DNA from: Hahella sp. HNIBRBA332
GTDB lineage: Bacteria > Pseudomonadota > Gammaproteobacteria > Pseudomonadales > Oleiphilaceae
Length of the DNA: 64,000 bases
Assembly (NCBI RefSeq): GCF_030719035.1
Contig: NZ_CP132203.1
Coordinates: 3,100,001-3,164,000, forward strand
Reading direction: 5' to 3'
Every line of letters starts with the position of its first letter. Positions within the stretch are counted from its first letter, which is position 1. Positions 45,168 through 54,881 of the stretch are shown one piece after another. The notes under the pieces were generated by a model that searched no databases, was not told the DNA's origin, and was given only the letters and a program-made list of their open reading frames with translations. A program made the position numbers and the translations under genes.

Positions 45168-48100
45168 TCAAACCGCTTCATCAGGCGCGCCCAAAACCGC
45201 GTCAGCCGCGCTTTTCCCGTCCGTCTCACGGCGTCGCCCGCCAACCAGACTGCGTAGATCCTCACTGATAGCCAGCAATACCGGGATCAACACCAAAGTG
45301 ATGACCGTTGCGAAAAGTATACCGTATCCCAGCGCCACTGCCGCCGGGATGAGGAATTGCGCCTGCACGGACGTTTCATAAATCAATGGGGCCAGCCCTA
45401 CGAAAGTGGTGCTGGATGTCAGCAAGATGGCGCGCAAGCGACTGGCGCAGGCGTGCTTTACCGCTTCTTTGACCGCCATGCCGCCCTGGCGCGCTTCATT
45501 AAATTCCGCCACGATCAGCAAGCTGTCGTTCACTACCACGCCCGATAGCGCCAACACACCGAACAGAGACAGCAGACTCATGGAGATGCCCACCATCCAA
45601 TGTCCCAGAATCGCTCCGACCACGCCGAACGGAATAGCGGTCATGATGATCAACGGTTGCCCGTATGAGCGTAATGGAATCGCCAGTAGCGCATAGATGC
45701 CGAATAACACCAGGGCGAACGCTTTGATGAAAGAGGCGCTGGTTTCCGCCTGCTCCGTCGCCTCGCCGCCGAAACTGACCGTCAACCCTGGGTAATCCAG
45801 CTGCAGTTTGCGCAGCTCGCCATTCTGCAACGCCGTGAGGATTTCCTGCGGCGACGTGATGTTTTTGTCTACATCCGCCGTCACCACCGCCACTTGTTTG
45901 CGATCCACCCGGGTGATTTCGTTAGCGACGTAGGAAGACTCTAGTTTCGCCACGCTCAGCAGCGGCAACACGCGTCCATCATCGGTGCGCACGCGGGCGT
46001 TGACCAGGTCGTCCACATGGCTGCGGTCACCGGAGGGATAACGAATCTTCACTTTCACTTCGTCTTTGCCACGTTGAAAGCTCTGCGCTTCGTAACCCTG
46101 AAAGTTCTGTTGCACCTGGGCGGACAGCTGCGCCGTGGTCAGTCCCAGCGCGCGCCCGGAGTCGGTCAGTGACAGCGTAATCTGCGGCTGACCAATCTTG
46201 AGGGTGCTCTCCATATTCTCCACCCCGGCGTACTCCTGCAGCGCGGCGATCAGTCTGTCGTTGGCCAGGGTCAGGGTTTGGTTGTCATTGGAAGCCAGCT
46301 CAACGCGCAGGTCTTCCGGGCCATCAAACGCGGTGATGAACTTCACTGCCCGCGCGCCTTCCACTGCGCCGACCTTCTTCTGCCACAAGGCCGCCACTTC
46401 GTCGATAGTCAAAGCGCGCTGGTTCTGCTCCGCCAGTTCGGCGGTGATGGACACGTCGGTTTCCGACGCCACTCTGACTTGCAGGTTGGCGATAATCGGC
46501 GCTTCCATCTGCTTCGATTCGATCAACTCGGCGTTCAGGTCCTGCGCCGCTTGCTCAATACGCAACGCCTCGCGCTGGGTCAAACCGTATCCGACATCAT
46601 CCTGCATGGTCAGTTGCACATTGATGACATCCCCTGGAACATTGGGGAAGAACACGAAGCGCACCGCGCCGGAAGGTATCAGCCCCGCCACCACGATAAA
46701 CAACGCCAGCATCGCCGCCAGCGTGGCGTAACGGTATTCCAAAAGTACATGCAAGGCGCGGCGATAGTAGCGATGGGTGAAGTGCTCCAGACCCAGCCGT
46801 ACCTTCTCCTGCATCGCCTCCAGCCAGCGCGCGGCGAAGTGCTTGCGCCCCTGCTGCGCCCTTTCCCGCACATGGGCCAAGTGAGCCGGCAGGATCAGCT
46901 TGGATTCGATCAAAGAAAACACCAGACAAAAGATCACCACAATACCGAACTGGGCGAACAGCTGCCCCATCTTGCCTTCCACCAATTGCAGTCCGGCGAA
47001 CGCCACGATGGTCGTCAACACGCCAAAGGTGGCGGGAACCAGCACGCGCTGCACGCCGCGGATGGTGCTGGCCACATTGGCGCCGCGCTGGCTTTGCTCG
47101 GTATGAATGCTTTCGCCGATCACCACGGCGTCATCCACCACGATTCCCAACGCCATAATAAAACCAAACGTGGTGAGCGAATTAATGGTCATGGCGGACA
47201 AACCATCCCCCATCAAAAATACCGCGCCGGCAATGGAAATCGGAATGCCTGCGGCGACCCATAGGGCCACACGGAAGTTCAAAAACAACGCCAGCAGCAC
47301 CAGCACCAGCAGAATGCCTTGCAGGCTGTTCTTGTACATCAGATTCAAACGATCGGCGATGGCGCTGCTTTTGTCATACCAGGTGGCGCTGGAAACGCCT
47401 TGCGGCAGGGTTTCACGAAATGCTTCGGTAATCTGCTCCGCCCGCTCCGAGACTTTCATAATGTCGGAATCGCCGATCATCTCCACTTTCAGCGCGATAG
47501 AGGGCTCACCGTTGAAACGGGACAGCACCGGCGTATCGTCATAAGCGTCATTGACCTCGGCGATATCTCCCAAAGTGACGCGTGCGCCGTTGGTCAGTTC
47601 TTTCACTACGATACTTTCGAAGTCGCGGCGGCGGTATTTCTGGTCGTCTGCTTTGATGACCAGGTAGCCATCCGCGCTCCGCAATTCACCGCCGCTGCGA
47701 ATCAACGACGATCCGTTGATCGCATCGGACACTTCCGCCAAGGTCATACCGTAAGATTGCAGACGGCTTTCGCTGACCTCCACCGTAATTTCCGGCGTGC
47801 GGTCGCCATAGGTAGTCACGCGTTTGATTTCAGAATCAGCGAGCAATTCATCCCTTAATTGGTCCGCCAAATCCTGCAATACATCCTGGTCCGCATCGCC
47901 ATAGAGTTGGGCCCAGATCGCATGATCCACACGCTCCGCCTGGCTGATGACGGGCTTCTCCGCCGCCTCCGGCAGGTTCTTGATGGCGTCCACGCGGATT
48001 TTGACATCCTGATTGAGCTTATCGAGGTCGTAGTCGCTCTCTTTCTCAATAGTCACTGTCACCGATGAGGTGGAGGACTTACTGGTGATCTGCTTGATGC

Positions 48101-48353
48101 CCTGCACGCTTTGCAGAGCTTCTTCGATCTTGATGGCGACGCCCTCTTCCGCCGCTTTGGCGGAGCCGCTGGAATAGCTGACGCTGACAGTGACTTCATC
48201 TGGCGGAAAGGAAGGAAAACCTTCCTTGCGCAGTTCAAAGGCGGTCACCACGCCAGCCAACAGGATCACCGCCATCAACAAGTTGGCGGCGACGGGATTG
48301 CGCACGAACCAGGCGACCCAACCTCCGCCGGAATTGAATTGTTTGGAACTCAT
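45168..48353 (-). CDS. RND efflux pump inner-membrane transporter
   Basis: The 1,061 residues have the AcrB-type layout: N-terminal helix WFVRNPVAANLLMAVILLAG, periplasmic loop, helices 2-6 with the proton-relay Asp pair in GIVVDDAVVIGESI, then a second half that repeats the pattern. It overlaps the fusion protein gene by four bases. Together with the outer-membrane factor and fusion protein it forms a tripartite exporter from the inner membrane and periplasm to the outside. Substrates cannot be told; the HAE-1 type usually handles drugs, detergents or lipids. Confidence 0.93.
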   Translation of the reverse strand: MSSKQFNSGGGWVAWFVRNPVAANLLMAVILLAGVVTAFELRKEGFPSFPPDEVTVSVSYSSGSAKAAEEGVAIKIEEALQSVQGIKQITSKSSTSSVTVTIEKESDYDLDKLNQDVKIRVDAIKNLPEAAEKPVISQAERVDHAIWAQLYGDADQDVLQDLADQLRDELLADSEIKRVTTYGDRTPEITVEVSESRLQSYGMTLAEVSDAINGSSLIRSGGELRSADGYLVIKADDQKYRRRDFESIVVKELTNGARVTLGDIAEVNDAYDDTPVLSRFNGEPSIALKVEMIGDSDIMKVSERAEQITEAFRETLPQGVSSATWYDKSSAIADRLNLMYKNSLQGILLVLVLLALFLNFRVALWVAAGIPISIAGAVFLMGDGLSAMTINSLTTFGFIMALGIVVDDAVVIGESIHTEQSQRGANVASTIRGVQRVLVPATFGVLTTIVAFAGLQLVEGKMGQLFAQFGIVVIFCLVFSLIESKLILPAHLAHVRERAQQGRKHFAARWLEAMQEKVRLGLEHFTHRYYRRALHVLLEYRYATLAAMLALFIVVAGLIPSGAVRFVFFPNVPGDVINVQLTMQDDVGYGLTQREALRIEQAAQDLNAELIESKQMEAPIIANLQVRVASETDVSITAELAEQNQRALTIDEVAALWQKKVGAVEGARAVKFITAFDGPEDLRVELASNDNQTLTLANDRLIAALQEYAGVENMESTLKIGQPQITLSLTDSGRALGLTTAQLSAQVQQNFQGYEAQSFQRGKDEVKVKIRYPSGDRSHVDDLVNARVRTDDGRVLPLLSVAKLESSYVANEITRVDRKQVAVVTADVDKNITSPQEILTALQNGELRKLQLDYPGLTVSFGGEATEQAETSASFIKAFALVLFGIYALLAIPLRSYGQPLIIMTAIPFGVVGAILGHWMVGISMSLLSLFGVLALSGVVVNDSLLIVAEFNEARQGGMAVKEAVKHACASRLRAILLTSSTTFVGLAPLIYETSVQAQFLIPAAVALGYGILFATVITLVLIPVLLAISEDLRSLVGGRRRETDGKSAADAVLGAPDEAV

Positions 48354-49552
48354 TGCGCCGTCTCCCGCACAGGATGAACCTGCGCGCCCGGCGCGTAGCC
48401 CGCCAAGGGATTACGCACCACCGCCAGGGTCGCGGCGCTTTCCGCTTTCACGTAGATGGAATCGTCGCCAGTGAACAGAATGTCCGGCGTTTCTCTCACC
48501 AACTTGTCGTGCTGATCCACGTACCACAGATAGCCGCCGGCGGTCACCGCAGACGCAGGCACTTTCAACACGTTGTCCATATCCGCGCCGCGAATCTCCG
48601 CTTCAACAAACGAGCCAGGCAGCAACGCTGTTTCTTGCTGCAACGGCTGCTTGACCTCCACCAACAGCCCCCGCAAACGCGTGGAGGCGTCGATATAATT
48701 GTCCAGCCCCACCACCTGAGCGCTCCAGGCGGCGCCATCCGCTTCGATGGAGCGCAGGGTGACGGTGTCAGGCAAGTCCTGCTGCAATAGCCCCCATTGT
48801 TGCTGGGTCAGGGACAGGCGCACCTGTACTGCTTCCACGGAATACAACGTTCCAGCTTCCGCGCCCACGTTGACATAATCCCCCAAGGCAACGCTACGGC
48901 TGACCACCACGCCATCGAAAGGCGCAATGACCCGGGTGCGCGCCAGATTTTTACTCGCCTGCTCCACCGCCGCTTGAGCGGCTTCAAGCCTGGCTTTGGC
49001 GCTGGCCAGTTGCGGTTTATGCAAGGTCAGATCTGACGCCGGCGTTTTAATGCCGGAGCGACGCCAGTCTCTTTCCGCCTGCTCGGCCTCGCGCTGCTCC
49101 TGCTGCAACGCGTAATCGGCTTCGGCGAGCGTCTGCCTGGCGCTGGCGAGCGCTGCGCGATAATCGGTGGCGTCGATAACGAACAGTAATTCCCCTTTGG
49201 TGACGTGCGCTCCTGCGGTGAATACCTTTCCCACTTCAGTCACTTTGCCGGCCACATCCGCTTTTAGCTTCAGCTCATATTCCGGCGTCGCTTCCCCGTT
49301 CAACCTGAGCTGGTAGGGATAAGCGCCAGGGGTGCTTTCAATCACCGTCACCGCCGGCAGACTTTGATGCTTTTCACTCTGCATTGGCGCCGGCTTGTTG
49401 TTGATGGCGTAGGCAGTCGCCCACAACGCCAGCGGAATCGTCGTCAGCCCCAGCAGAGACACCCAGACCTTTCTGCGTCGGCGAGCTTTGGCGTCAGAAT
49501 TTGCAGCGCTGCGCGCCGTATCTTCAGTGGAGGGTTTTACGATGGCGTTCAT
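48350..49552 (-). CDS. RND membrane fusion protein
   Basis: The 400 residues have one N-terminal membrane anchor (VWVSLLGLTTIPLALWATAYAI), then a barrel-sandwich/lipoyl segment (KLKADVAGKVTEVGKVFTAG, GELLFVIDATDY), a coiled-coil hairpin (LASARQTLAEADYALQQ) and a beta-barrel region (VIAPFDGVVVSRSVALGDYV). This is the AcrA/MexA order. It overlaps both neighbours by four bases (ATGA). Confidence 0.92.
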   Translation of the reverse strand: MNAIVKPSTEDTARSAANSDAKARRRRKVWVSLLGLTTIPLALWATAYAINNKPAPMQSEKHQSLPAVTVIESTPGAYPYQLRLNGEATPEYELKLKADVAGKVTEVGKVFTAGAHVTKGELLFVIDATDYRAALASARQTLAEADYALQQEQREAEQAERDWRRSGIKTPASDLTLHKPQLASAKARLEAAQAAVEQASKNLARTRVIAPFDGVVVSRSVALGDYVNVGAEAGTLYSVEAVQVRLSLTQQQWGLLQQDLPDTVTLRSIEADGAAWSAQVVGLDNYIDASTRLRGLLVEVKQPLQQETALLPGSFVEAEIRGADMDNVLKVPASAVTAGGYLWYVDQHDKLVRETPDILFTGDDSIYVKAESAATLAVVRNPLAGYAPGAQVHPVRETAQ

Positions 49553-50913
49553 AGTGTCAGTCCAAGGGCCAGGCCCAGTGTAATTCGGTTGCTCATACGG
49601 TCGCGGCGCGTTTCCAGCAGCTGGGTCTGGGCGTCGAACAGGCTGCGCTGCGCCTGCAGAAGATCAGTGATGTCGGCCAGCCCCTGGGAGTACAACTCCT
49701 GGTAATGACTAAGACTGGATTCGGCGTGCTCCCTGGCGCTTTGATAGTGAGTCTGCTGCGCACTCAAACGACGCTCGCTTTCCAAAGCGCTTTCCACTTC
49801 ATTGAGGGCGTTCAGCAGGGTTTCCCGATAGCTCCACCAGGCCCGCTCCGCCACACTGGCCTGGGCATCCGCGTTGGCTTTAATTTGTCCGCCGTTAAAC
49901 AAAGGCGCCGTCATTGAGCCAAGCAGGCTCCAGGCCGGACTTTGTCGGAACAGGTCACTCACGCGCTCGCCGCTGTCGGATAAGGAGGCGGACAGGGAAA
50001 ATCCAGGCAGCAGGTTCTTGTGGGCTGCGCTGGCGCGAGCGTCTTCCGCCAGAATTCGACGGTAGGCGGCCTTCAGATCGGGGCGCGCGCCGATCACCTG
50101 CATAGGCGTGTCCGCCTGGGGCAACATCACCTCCGGCAAGATTTCCGCGGTTTGACTCGACGTTTGCGGCAGTCTTCCCAACAGCACATTCAGCGTGCGC
50201 AGACGGTCGTGATAGGTTTGGCTCAATTGTTCCAGTTGAGCTTTGGCGTTGGCGGTGGATAAACGCGCCGCATCCAGATCGGCGAGATCGCCAAGTCCGC
50301 TCTGAAACCGCTCCAGGATGGTGGTTTCGGTGAGTTGCAGGCTGTCCATACGCGCCTGCTGAATAGCCAGCCGGCTCTTATCAGCGGACAAAGCAATCCA
50401 GGTTTGCATTACCTGCGCCGCCAGGGAGGCTTTAGCGGCGTTCAAGTCTTCTTCCGCGGCGGCATAGTCTTCGCGCGCAGCGTTGCTTTGATCGCTGAGG
50501 CGCCCCCAGATATCCAGTTCCCAGGACAAGTTCAGGCCGGCCGAGTATGTGCTGTGGGCGTCCACCTCGTCGCTTCCTGAGCGCTCGCCCTTGGCGCTGG
50601 CGGACACTTCGGGTATGCGGGAAGCGTTCTGCGCCGTCAGGCTGAACCCGCTTTCACGCAAGCGCAGCGCCGTCTGACGCAAGTCAGGATTGGCCTGCAT
50701 GGCCTCTTGCAACAGGCCTTGTAATTGCGCGTCGGCAATCAGGTCTGTCAGGCTCTCCAGCGCGACGCCCTCACCCAGCGCCTGATCCCAGGCGGCGGGC
50801 GTCTCCATTTTTTCCAGGTTGCTTGCCTGCTTAACCGGCGTCAAACTGCAGGCGGTCAACGACAGCAGCAGCGCAGGAATAATGCATCGTTTAAATTGAA
50901 GTACTACGGACAA
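49549..50913 (-). CDS. TolC-like outer-membrane lipoprotein (NodT family)
   Basis: A TTG at 50913 is the likely start, nine bases after GGGG. The 454 residues carry a lipobox LTAC and two repeated helical halves (NPDLRQTALRLRESG and ARPDLKAAYRRILAEDA) of the outer-membrane factor fold. It is first in the five-gene operon (outer-membrane factor, fusion protein, pump, regulator, kinase). The gene lies divergent from the ADP-ribosylglycohydrolase gene. Confidence 0.9.
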   Translation of the reverse strand: MSVVLQFKRCIIPALLLSLTACSLTPVKQASNLEKMETPAAWDQALGEGVALESLTDLIADAQLQGLLQEAMQANPDLRQTALRLRESGFSLTAQNASRIPEVSASAKGERSGSDEVDAHSTYSAGLNLSWELDIWGRLSDQSNAAREDYAAAEEDLNAAKASLAAQVMQTWIALSADKSRLAIQQARMDSLQLTETTILERFQSGLGDLADLDAARLSTANAKAQLEQLSQTYHDRLRTLNVLLGRLPQTSSQTAEILPEVMLPQADTPMQVIGARPDLKAAYRRILAEDARASAAHKNLLPGFSLSASLSDSGERVSDLFRQSPAWSLLGSMTAPLFNGGQIKANADAQASVAERAWWSYRETLLNALNEVESALESERRLSAQQTHYQSAREHAESSLSHYQELYSQGLADITDLLQAQRSLFDAQTQLLETRRDRMSNRITLGLALGLTL

Positions 50914-51091
50914 TTTCGTCGACCCCGATATGATTGATACGACAATGGCGACATCCTATCGGGAAACGGGTTAACGGCCGGTTAACGCTGGCGTGGATAC
51001 CGCAGAAATAGCGGATGCGCCGCCATAGCCGATCAGATTCATCGTTGCAGCGACTGATCAAGCCTTTTTCGAATAAGCAGAAGGATTCAAC

Positions 51092-51934
51092 ATGTTATTA
51101 GAACTCGCTATCGGCGACGCTTACGGCGCTGGTTTCGAATACGCTTCCAACAAGATTGTGCGCGAGAACAACTTCGGCGAGCAGTACATCCAACACCAGC
51201 GACACACCACTATTCTGCCGGGCCAGTACACCGACGACGCTCAAATGGCGATCGCCGTAGCGGAGGCCCTGATCGCCGAACAGCATTGGAACGAGACTAT
51301 TCTCGCCGGCTACTTTCTTAACGCTTTCAAGCGTGATCAGAGAGAGGGATACGCCAAAGGCTTCTATGATTTTCTCTGTAGCGTAGAGACGGCGGAGGAA
51401 TTTCTGGCCCGCATCAAACCCGACAGCGAGAAAAGTGGAGCCGCCATGCGCGCCAGTCCCATCGGCGTGTTGGCGGATGAGAAGCAAGTCATCGAATACT
51501 GCGCACTACAGGCGAAAGTCACCCATAACACGCCGCTCGGCGTAAACGCCGCCCTCGCCGCTGCATTGATGACGCACTATTTCATTTACGACCTCGGCCC
51601 GAAACAGGACCTTGGCGAATACATCGCCTCCAAAGTCCCCGGCGATTGGAATGCTCCCTGGAAAGGTAAAGTCGGCGCCTTGGGCGTGGATTCCACTCGC
51701 GCCGCCATCACGGCAGTCATAGCGGAAAAAGACCTCAAATCTATTCTGCTTAAATGCATCGCTTACACGGGGGATACGGACACCGTCGCCACTATCGCCC
51801 TGGCTGCAGCCGCGTGCTCAAAAGAGGTAGACAAAAACCTTCCACAGTCGCTTTTCGACAATTTGGAAAGAGGCGCATACGGCTATGATTACATCGCATC
51901 GCTGGATAAAAAGCTGATGGAGCTGGTGAAATAA
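51092..51934 (+). CDS. ADP-ribosylglycohydrolase family protein
   Basis: The 280 residues start after AAGGATTCAAC. Family metal-binding motifs are present: AIGDAYGAGFEY at the N-terminus, GQYTDDAQMAIAVAEAL, and DTDTVATIALAAAAC near the C-terminus. These bind two Mg2+ in ARH/DraG-type enzymes, which remove ADP-ribose from proteins or act on related substrates. The N-terminal Met lies unusually close to the GD motif, as in short bacterial members. No ADP-ribosyltransferase is adjacent, so the target is open. Confidence 0.88.
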   Translation: MLLELAIGDAYGAGFEYASNKIVRENNFGEQYIQHQRHTTILPGQYTDDAQMAIAVAEALIAEQHWNETILAGYFLNAFKRDQREGYAKGFYDFLCSVETAEEFLARIKPDSEKSGAAMRASPIGVLADEKQVIEYCALQAKVTHNTPLGVNAALAAALMTHYFIYDLGPKQDLGEYIASKVPGDWNAPWKGKVGALGVDSTRAAITAVIAEKDLKSILLKCIAYTGDTDTVATIALAAAACSKEVDKNLPQSLFDNLERGAYGYDYIASLDKKLMELVK

Positions 51935-51940
51935 AAGTCG

Positions 51941-51970
51941 CTTACGCCTGATCGAACGCGCAGGCGTAAG
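51941..51970. terminator. Perfect 10-bp inverted repeat after the ADP-ribosylglycohydrolase gene
   Basis: CTTACGCCTG (51941-51950) and CAGGCGTAAG (51961-51970) pair perfectly around a 10-base loop just after the stop at 51934. The T tail is poor, so it may be a rho-independent-like hairpin or a 3' stabiliser. Confidence 0.55.
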
Positions 51971-52163
51971 CCTAACGAAATATTATGTGACGCACGGCGG
52001 TTTTTCGTTATTTTTTCATTGCATATCAATCGTTTGAAAAGCATAAATGTCGGCTCACAAGAAACGGATAAAGTGTAACGGAGTACGCGCCAAAGATTGC
52101 CTCTCCCTGCCCTTCATAGTGTTTCAAACAATCTCAAATGCACACAGTAAGTGGTAACAGGAC

Positions 52164-53105
52164 ATGCCAGTTTTTGCATATCAGTCGTTAAACTCCAACG
52201 CCAGTAGCGACCATGGCGTCAGCGCCTCAAACTCGCAACATTTTACCCGGATGACTCACGATCATTCCGCTACTAATCATCAGGGCCCCTGGCTGCTGGT
52301 GCCGCCGACTAATCCCGCCGTCGAGCCACATGAACTGCTTCATGGCCCTTCTCAGATGATTTCTACGGCGTCAGCAGGGCACATGAATAAAGGACAACAC
52401 GATAACGCTTCCTTTCGGAGCCTGGTGGAGGGCAAGGCGCGCCTGAATCATCAGCATTTAGGCCAAGCTTTCGGAAAGAGTTGCGACCTGATGGTTTTTG
52501 GTGAATTGAACAGCGAGCATGCAGAATGGGCCACACTGAAAAATAGCGCCGGCCCGATATTCAAAACGTCGACGCCCGCCAAAGCATGTAACTGCTTCAG
52601 TGTGCACGCCACCAATAACAGCCAGCATCGCTTCGCAGGCGACGGCCAAGGTTGGATCGCTATCAAGAGTTATGGCGTCCTGGCGGTCTTCGTACATGTT
52701 CCCAACTCAGTCGCCAAATCAGCAGACGCAGCCAAGGTATTTTACGGCGCCATTCGCAACCAATTACTGCAAAGCAATGCAGGGGTTATCGACATCATCA
52801 TGGGCGACACTAACCAGGGAAGTAACGACTTTACCCACACCGTAGTCAGCGAAGCCTTGGGCCAAACCTTCGCTGATGCGCACACAGGCTCATCGATACA
52901 ACCATTCGACGCTCACAATAGAGAGTTTCAGGGCACAAACAGCACGGGAACCAAAAAATACGACGTGGCGGTTTACAATACCCAATCAGTTAGAGTCAAT
53001 CGCCTGATCTACCTTTCTCAGTTCGCTCCCACCAGCCACCAAAGCTGGGAAGCCGTGGCCATCACCGATCATATGGGTATAGGTGTGGAGGTTGAGCGGA
53101 TATAA
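52164..53105 (+). CDS. Endonuclease/exonuclease/phosphatase-fold-like protein, no signal peptide
   Basis: The 313 residues start MPVFAYQSLNSNASSDHG; the first ~90 are Ser/Asn/His-rich and look unstructured. The rest carries the EEP-fold pattern: a metal Glu in FGELN (114), VFVHVP (His178), MGDTNQ (GDxN, 213-218) and a C-terminal ITDHMGIG (the SDH-type Asp-His, 302-303). This fold includes DNase I-like nucleases and phosphoesterases such as CdtB. Without a signal peptide it could be cytoplasmic or delivered by a non-Sec route. Composition is near normal, and it sits just before the metalloprotease-lipoprotein island. Confidence 0.55.
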   Translation: MPVFAYQSLNSNASSDHGVSASNSQHFTRMTHDHSATNHQGPWLLVPPTNPAVEPHELLHGPSQMISTASAGHMNKGQHDNASFRSLVEGKARLNHQHLGQAFGKSCDLMVFGELNSEHAEWATLKNSAGPIFKTSTPAKACNCFSVHATNNSQHRFAGDGQGWIAIKSYGVLAVFVHVPNSVAKSADAAKVFYGAIRNQLLQSNAGVIDIIMGDTNQGSNDFTHTVVSEALGQTFADAHTGSSIQPFDAHNREFQGTNSTGTKKYDVAVYNTQSVRVNRLIYLSQFAPTSHQSWEAVAITDHMGIGVEVERI

Positions 53106-53138
53106 CTGCGCGACAACAGCTCGAATAGCTTTCAGATT

Positions 53139-53161
53139 GGGGACCCCATAAACGGTCCCTT
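53139..53161 (+). terminator. Weak hairpin after the EEP-like gene
   Basis: GGGACC (53140-53145) and GGTCCC (53154-53159) form a 6-bp stem about 35 bases after the stop. The T tail is short. Confidence 0.4.
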
Positions 53162-53301
53162 ACTCAACTTCCGTGTTCAAACCTAAATTCTCTTCGCTCC
53201 TATTTACCCAATAGAGGCTAGTCTCTACGCCCTATTCTTCCAGTTTGTTAAGTTTTGTAACATGAATTTTTCGTTAGTGTGCAATCAAGGTTTGGAAGAA
53301 G

Positions 53302-54468
53302 ATGAGCAGAATGGATTTTGATGTTGAAGTAAAACTACTCAAGACATCTCCCGATACCATATTAACCCCTCTATGCATCCCTGATTTCCAGGAACTCAAG
53401 TCGAATACCACGAAAAACAAAGACTTTATTACCTTTGAAATACAAGTAAAGAACCAGTCTGTTGATAAGCTTTATATAAATATTTCTGATGGTGATTTTC
53501 TCGTATTTCAAATAGAGTTACCTGCAAGTATGCGCGAAACAGGCATCCATAAGTGGGAGTGGGATGGCTACGACAGAGTAGGCACCCTTGATACCAAGAT
53601 ACTTAAAAGCAGCAAGCTTAAAGTAACTGTTACTGCAAAAAAAGATCATAAAACAAAGTTCAGTACTTTGTTTCTTAAAGGGGAAGCCGCCCAAGAAGAC
53701 TGGCTGGATCTGAAAATTGACAGGAGTGATAGGCGAGTATACGTTGAATTGAGATTGAACTTAAAAGATGGCGGGGCTAGAGGCGTAGGAAAGCTCCCGC
53801 CAGAAGAAGCATTCCAAGGAAAGGAAAATATGCATTGGAGCGATGCTTTCACTGAAAGACACATAAGACACAAAAGCTTCACAGACCTAAAACATTTAGT
53901 CTTCCTTGGTGTAAAGAAATATTGGTCCAGAAGTGTAAGCATCAATACAGGACACCAATGTACATCCTACAAAGTAATACTGAATCCCATTCCAAATTTA
54001 GACAAGGCTATGGATGACATTTCCATATCCTACAACACTAATGGACCAATTCTCAGATCAAGTAACCCAGGAAAAATTAGAGGATTAATTTCACTAATTG
54101 GAAATATAGCTCCTGAAGATATCGTTTATAATGTAGGTTGGGTTAAAATCAGTGGAATATGGCGCTTCTATTTCGCCTCACATGCAGATCAAGAGTTTAT
54201 GTCCACAGCTGCACATGAGATTGGCCATGAGCTATTAAGCGCCTATAGTGGAGCAAATAATTCATACAGTCACAAAGGCTCATCTTTTCTACTGACACAG
54301 TCTCCTAAGCCTACTTTTATGGGAGGGAGTTCTTATCCTGAGAGTTCAGAAATAGATTTGATGAAATACTACAATGGCGCAACACCTTCTGATTTTTATG
54401 ATAGGCAAATTGCAACTGAAAAAGATGTCCGCTCACTAATCTGGATTTCAAGGATAAAGTTCAAATGA
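53302..54468 (+). CDS. Predicted zinc metalloprotease toxin/effector
   Basis: The 388 residues start after GGAAGAAG and have no signal peptide. Residues 1-165 form a beta-rich N-terminal domain with GIHKWEWDGYDRVGTLDT, a pattern I associate with secreted effector or adaptor domains. The C-terminal half holds the zinc motif HEIGH (305-309) in AAHEIGHELLSAYSG, followed by SYSHKGSS, which may give the third ligand as in Tox-MPTase-type toxins. Its stop overlaps the start of a lipoprotein gene (ATGA), and four lipoprotein genes follow. The DNA is clearly AT-rich, a sign of transfer. An antibacterial effector with cognate lipoprotein immunity is my reading; a type VI or other delivery system is not in the window. 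Confidence 0.6.
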   Translation: MSRMDFDVEVKLLKTSPDTILTPLCIPDFQELKSNTTKNKDFITFEIQVKNQSVDKLYINISDGDFLVFQIELPASMRETGIHKWEWDGYDRVGTLDTKILKSSKLKVTVTAKKDHKTKFSTLFLKGEAAQEDWLDLKIDRSDRRVYVELRLNLKDGGARGVGKLPPEEAFQGKENMHWSDAFTERHIRHKSFTDLKHLVFLGVKKYWSRSVSINTGHQCTSYKVILNPIPNLDKAMDDISISYNTNGPILRSSNPGKIRGLISLIGNIAPEDIVYNVGWVKISGIWRFYFASHADQEFMSTAAHEIGHELLSAYSGANNSYSHKGSSFLLTQSPKPTFMGGSSYPESSEIDLMKYYNGATPSDFYDRQIATEKDVRSLIWISRIKFK

Positions 54469-54872
54469 GAAAAGCTTTAGTAACCGCAACTGCCATACTA
54501 GCCTTATCTGGTTGCTGCCTTGACTCCTCTTACTCAGTCAGAGGAGTAGTTCCAACCAATATTATCATTAAAAACAATACAAATAACACTATTAATATAG
54601 AAAAGTTCTATGCCGCACCAGACGCTAACGCTATGTTTTCAATGGAAAGCTTTCGCCTACATCCAAGCGAAGACTCAGAAGTATTACAAATGACCATCTC
54701 CTCGTTTGATGCTATCGTCGATAGGAAGTTTTATTTCTTTGGTGCATGCGAGGGATCAGAGAGCCAGTTATCTCCTGGTGAAAACTTTAGACTTGAGAGA
54801 TCTGAAGGATACTGGCTAGCGACAATAATCATTGATGATTGCAGCTATTTTCACCCACAGGAAAAATTATAA
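54465..54872 (+). CDS. Lipoprotein A, candidate immunity protein
   Basis: The 135 residues have a lipobox LSGC (MRKALVTATAILALSGCC). Mature segments GVVPTNIIIKNNTNNTINI, TISSFDAIV, FFGAC and IIIDDC match the gene at 55280 (FVPVDLVVKNQTDKDVYI, AINSFDAIV, VSGAC, LIVIDNC), so the two are paralogues. The start overlaps the metalloprotease stop (ATGA), indicating translational coupling. A periplasmic protein made with the toxin is a plausible immunity factor. The pattern of strands suggests an Ig-like or beta-sandwich fold. Confidence 0.75.
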   Translation: MRKALVTATAILALSGCCLDSSYSVRGVVPTNIIIKNNTNNTINIEKFYAAPDANAMFSMESFRLHPSEDSEVLQMTISSFDAIVDRKFYFFGACEGSESQLSPGENFRLERSEGYWLATIIIDDCSYFHPQEKL

Positions 54873-54881
54873 GGAAGCGAC

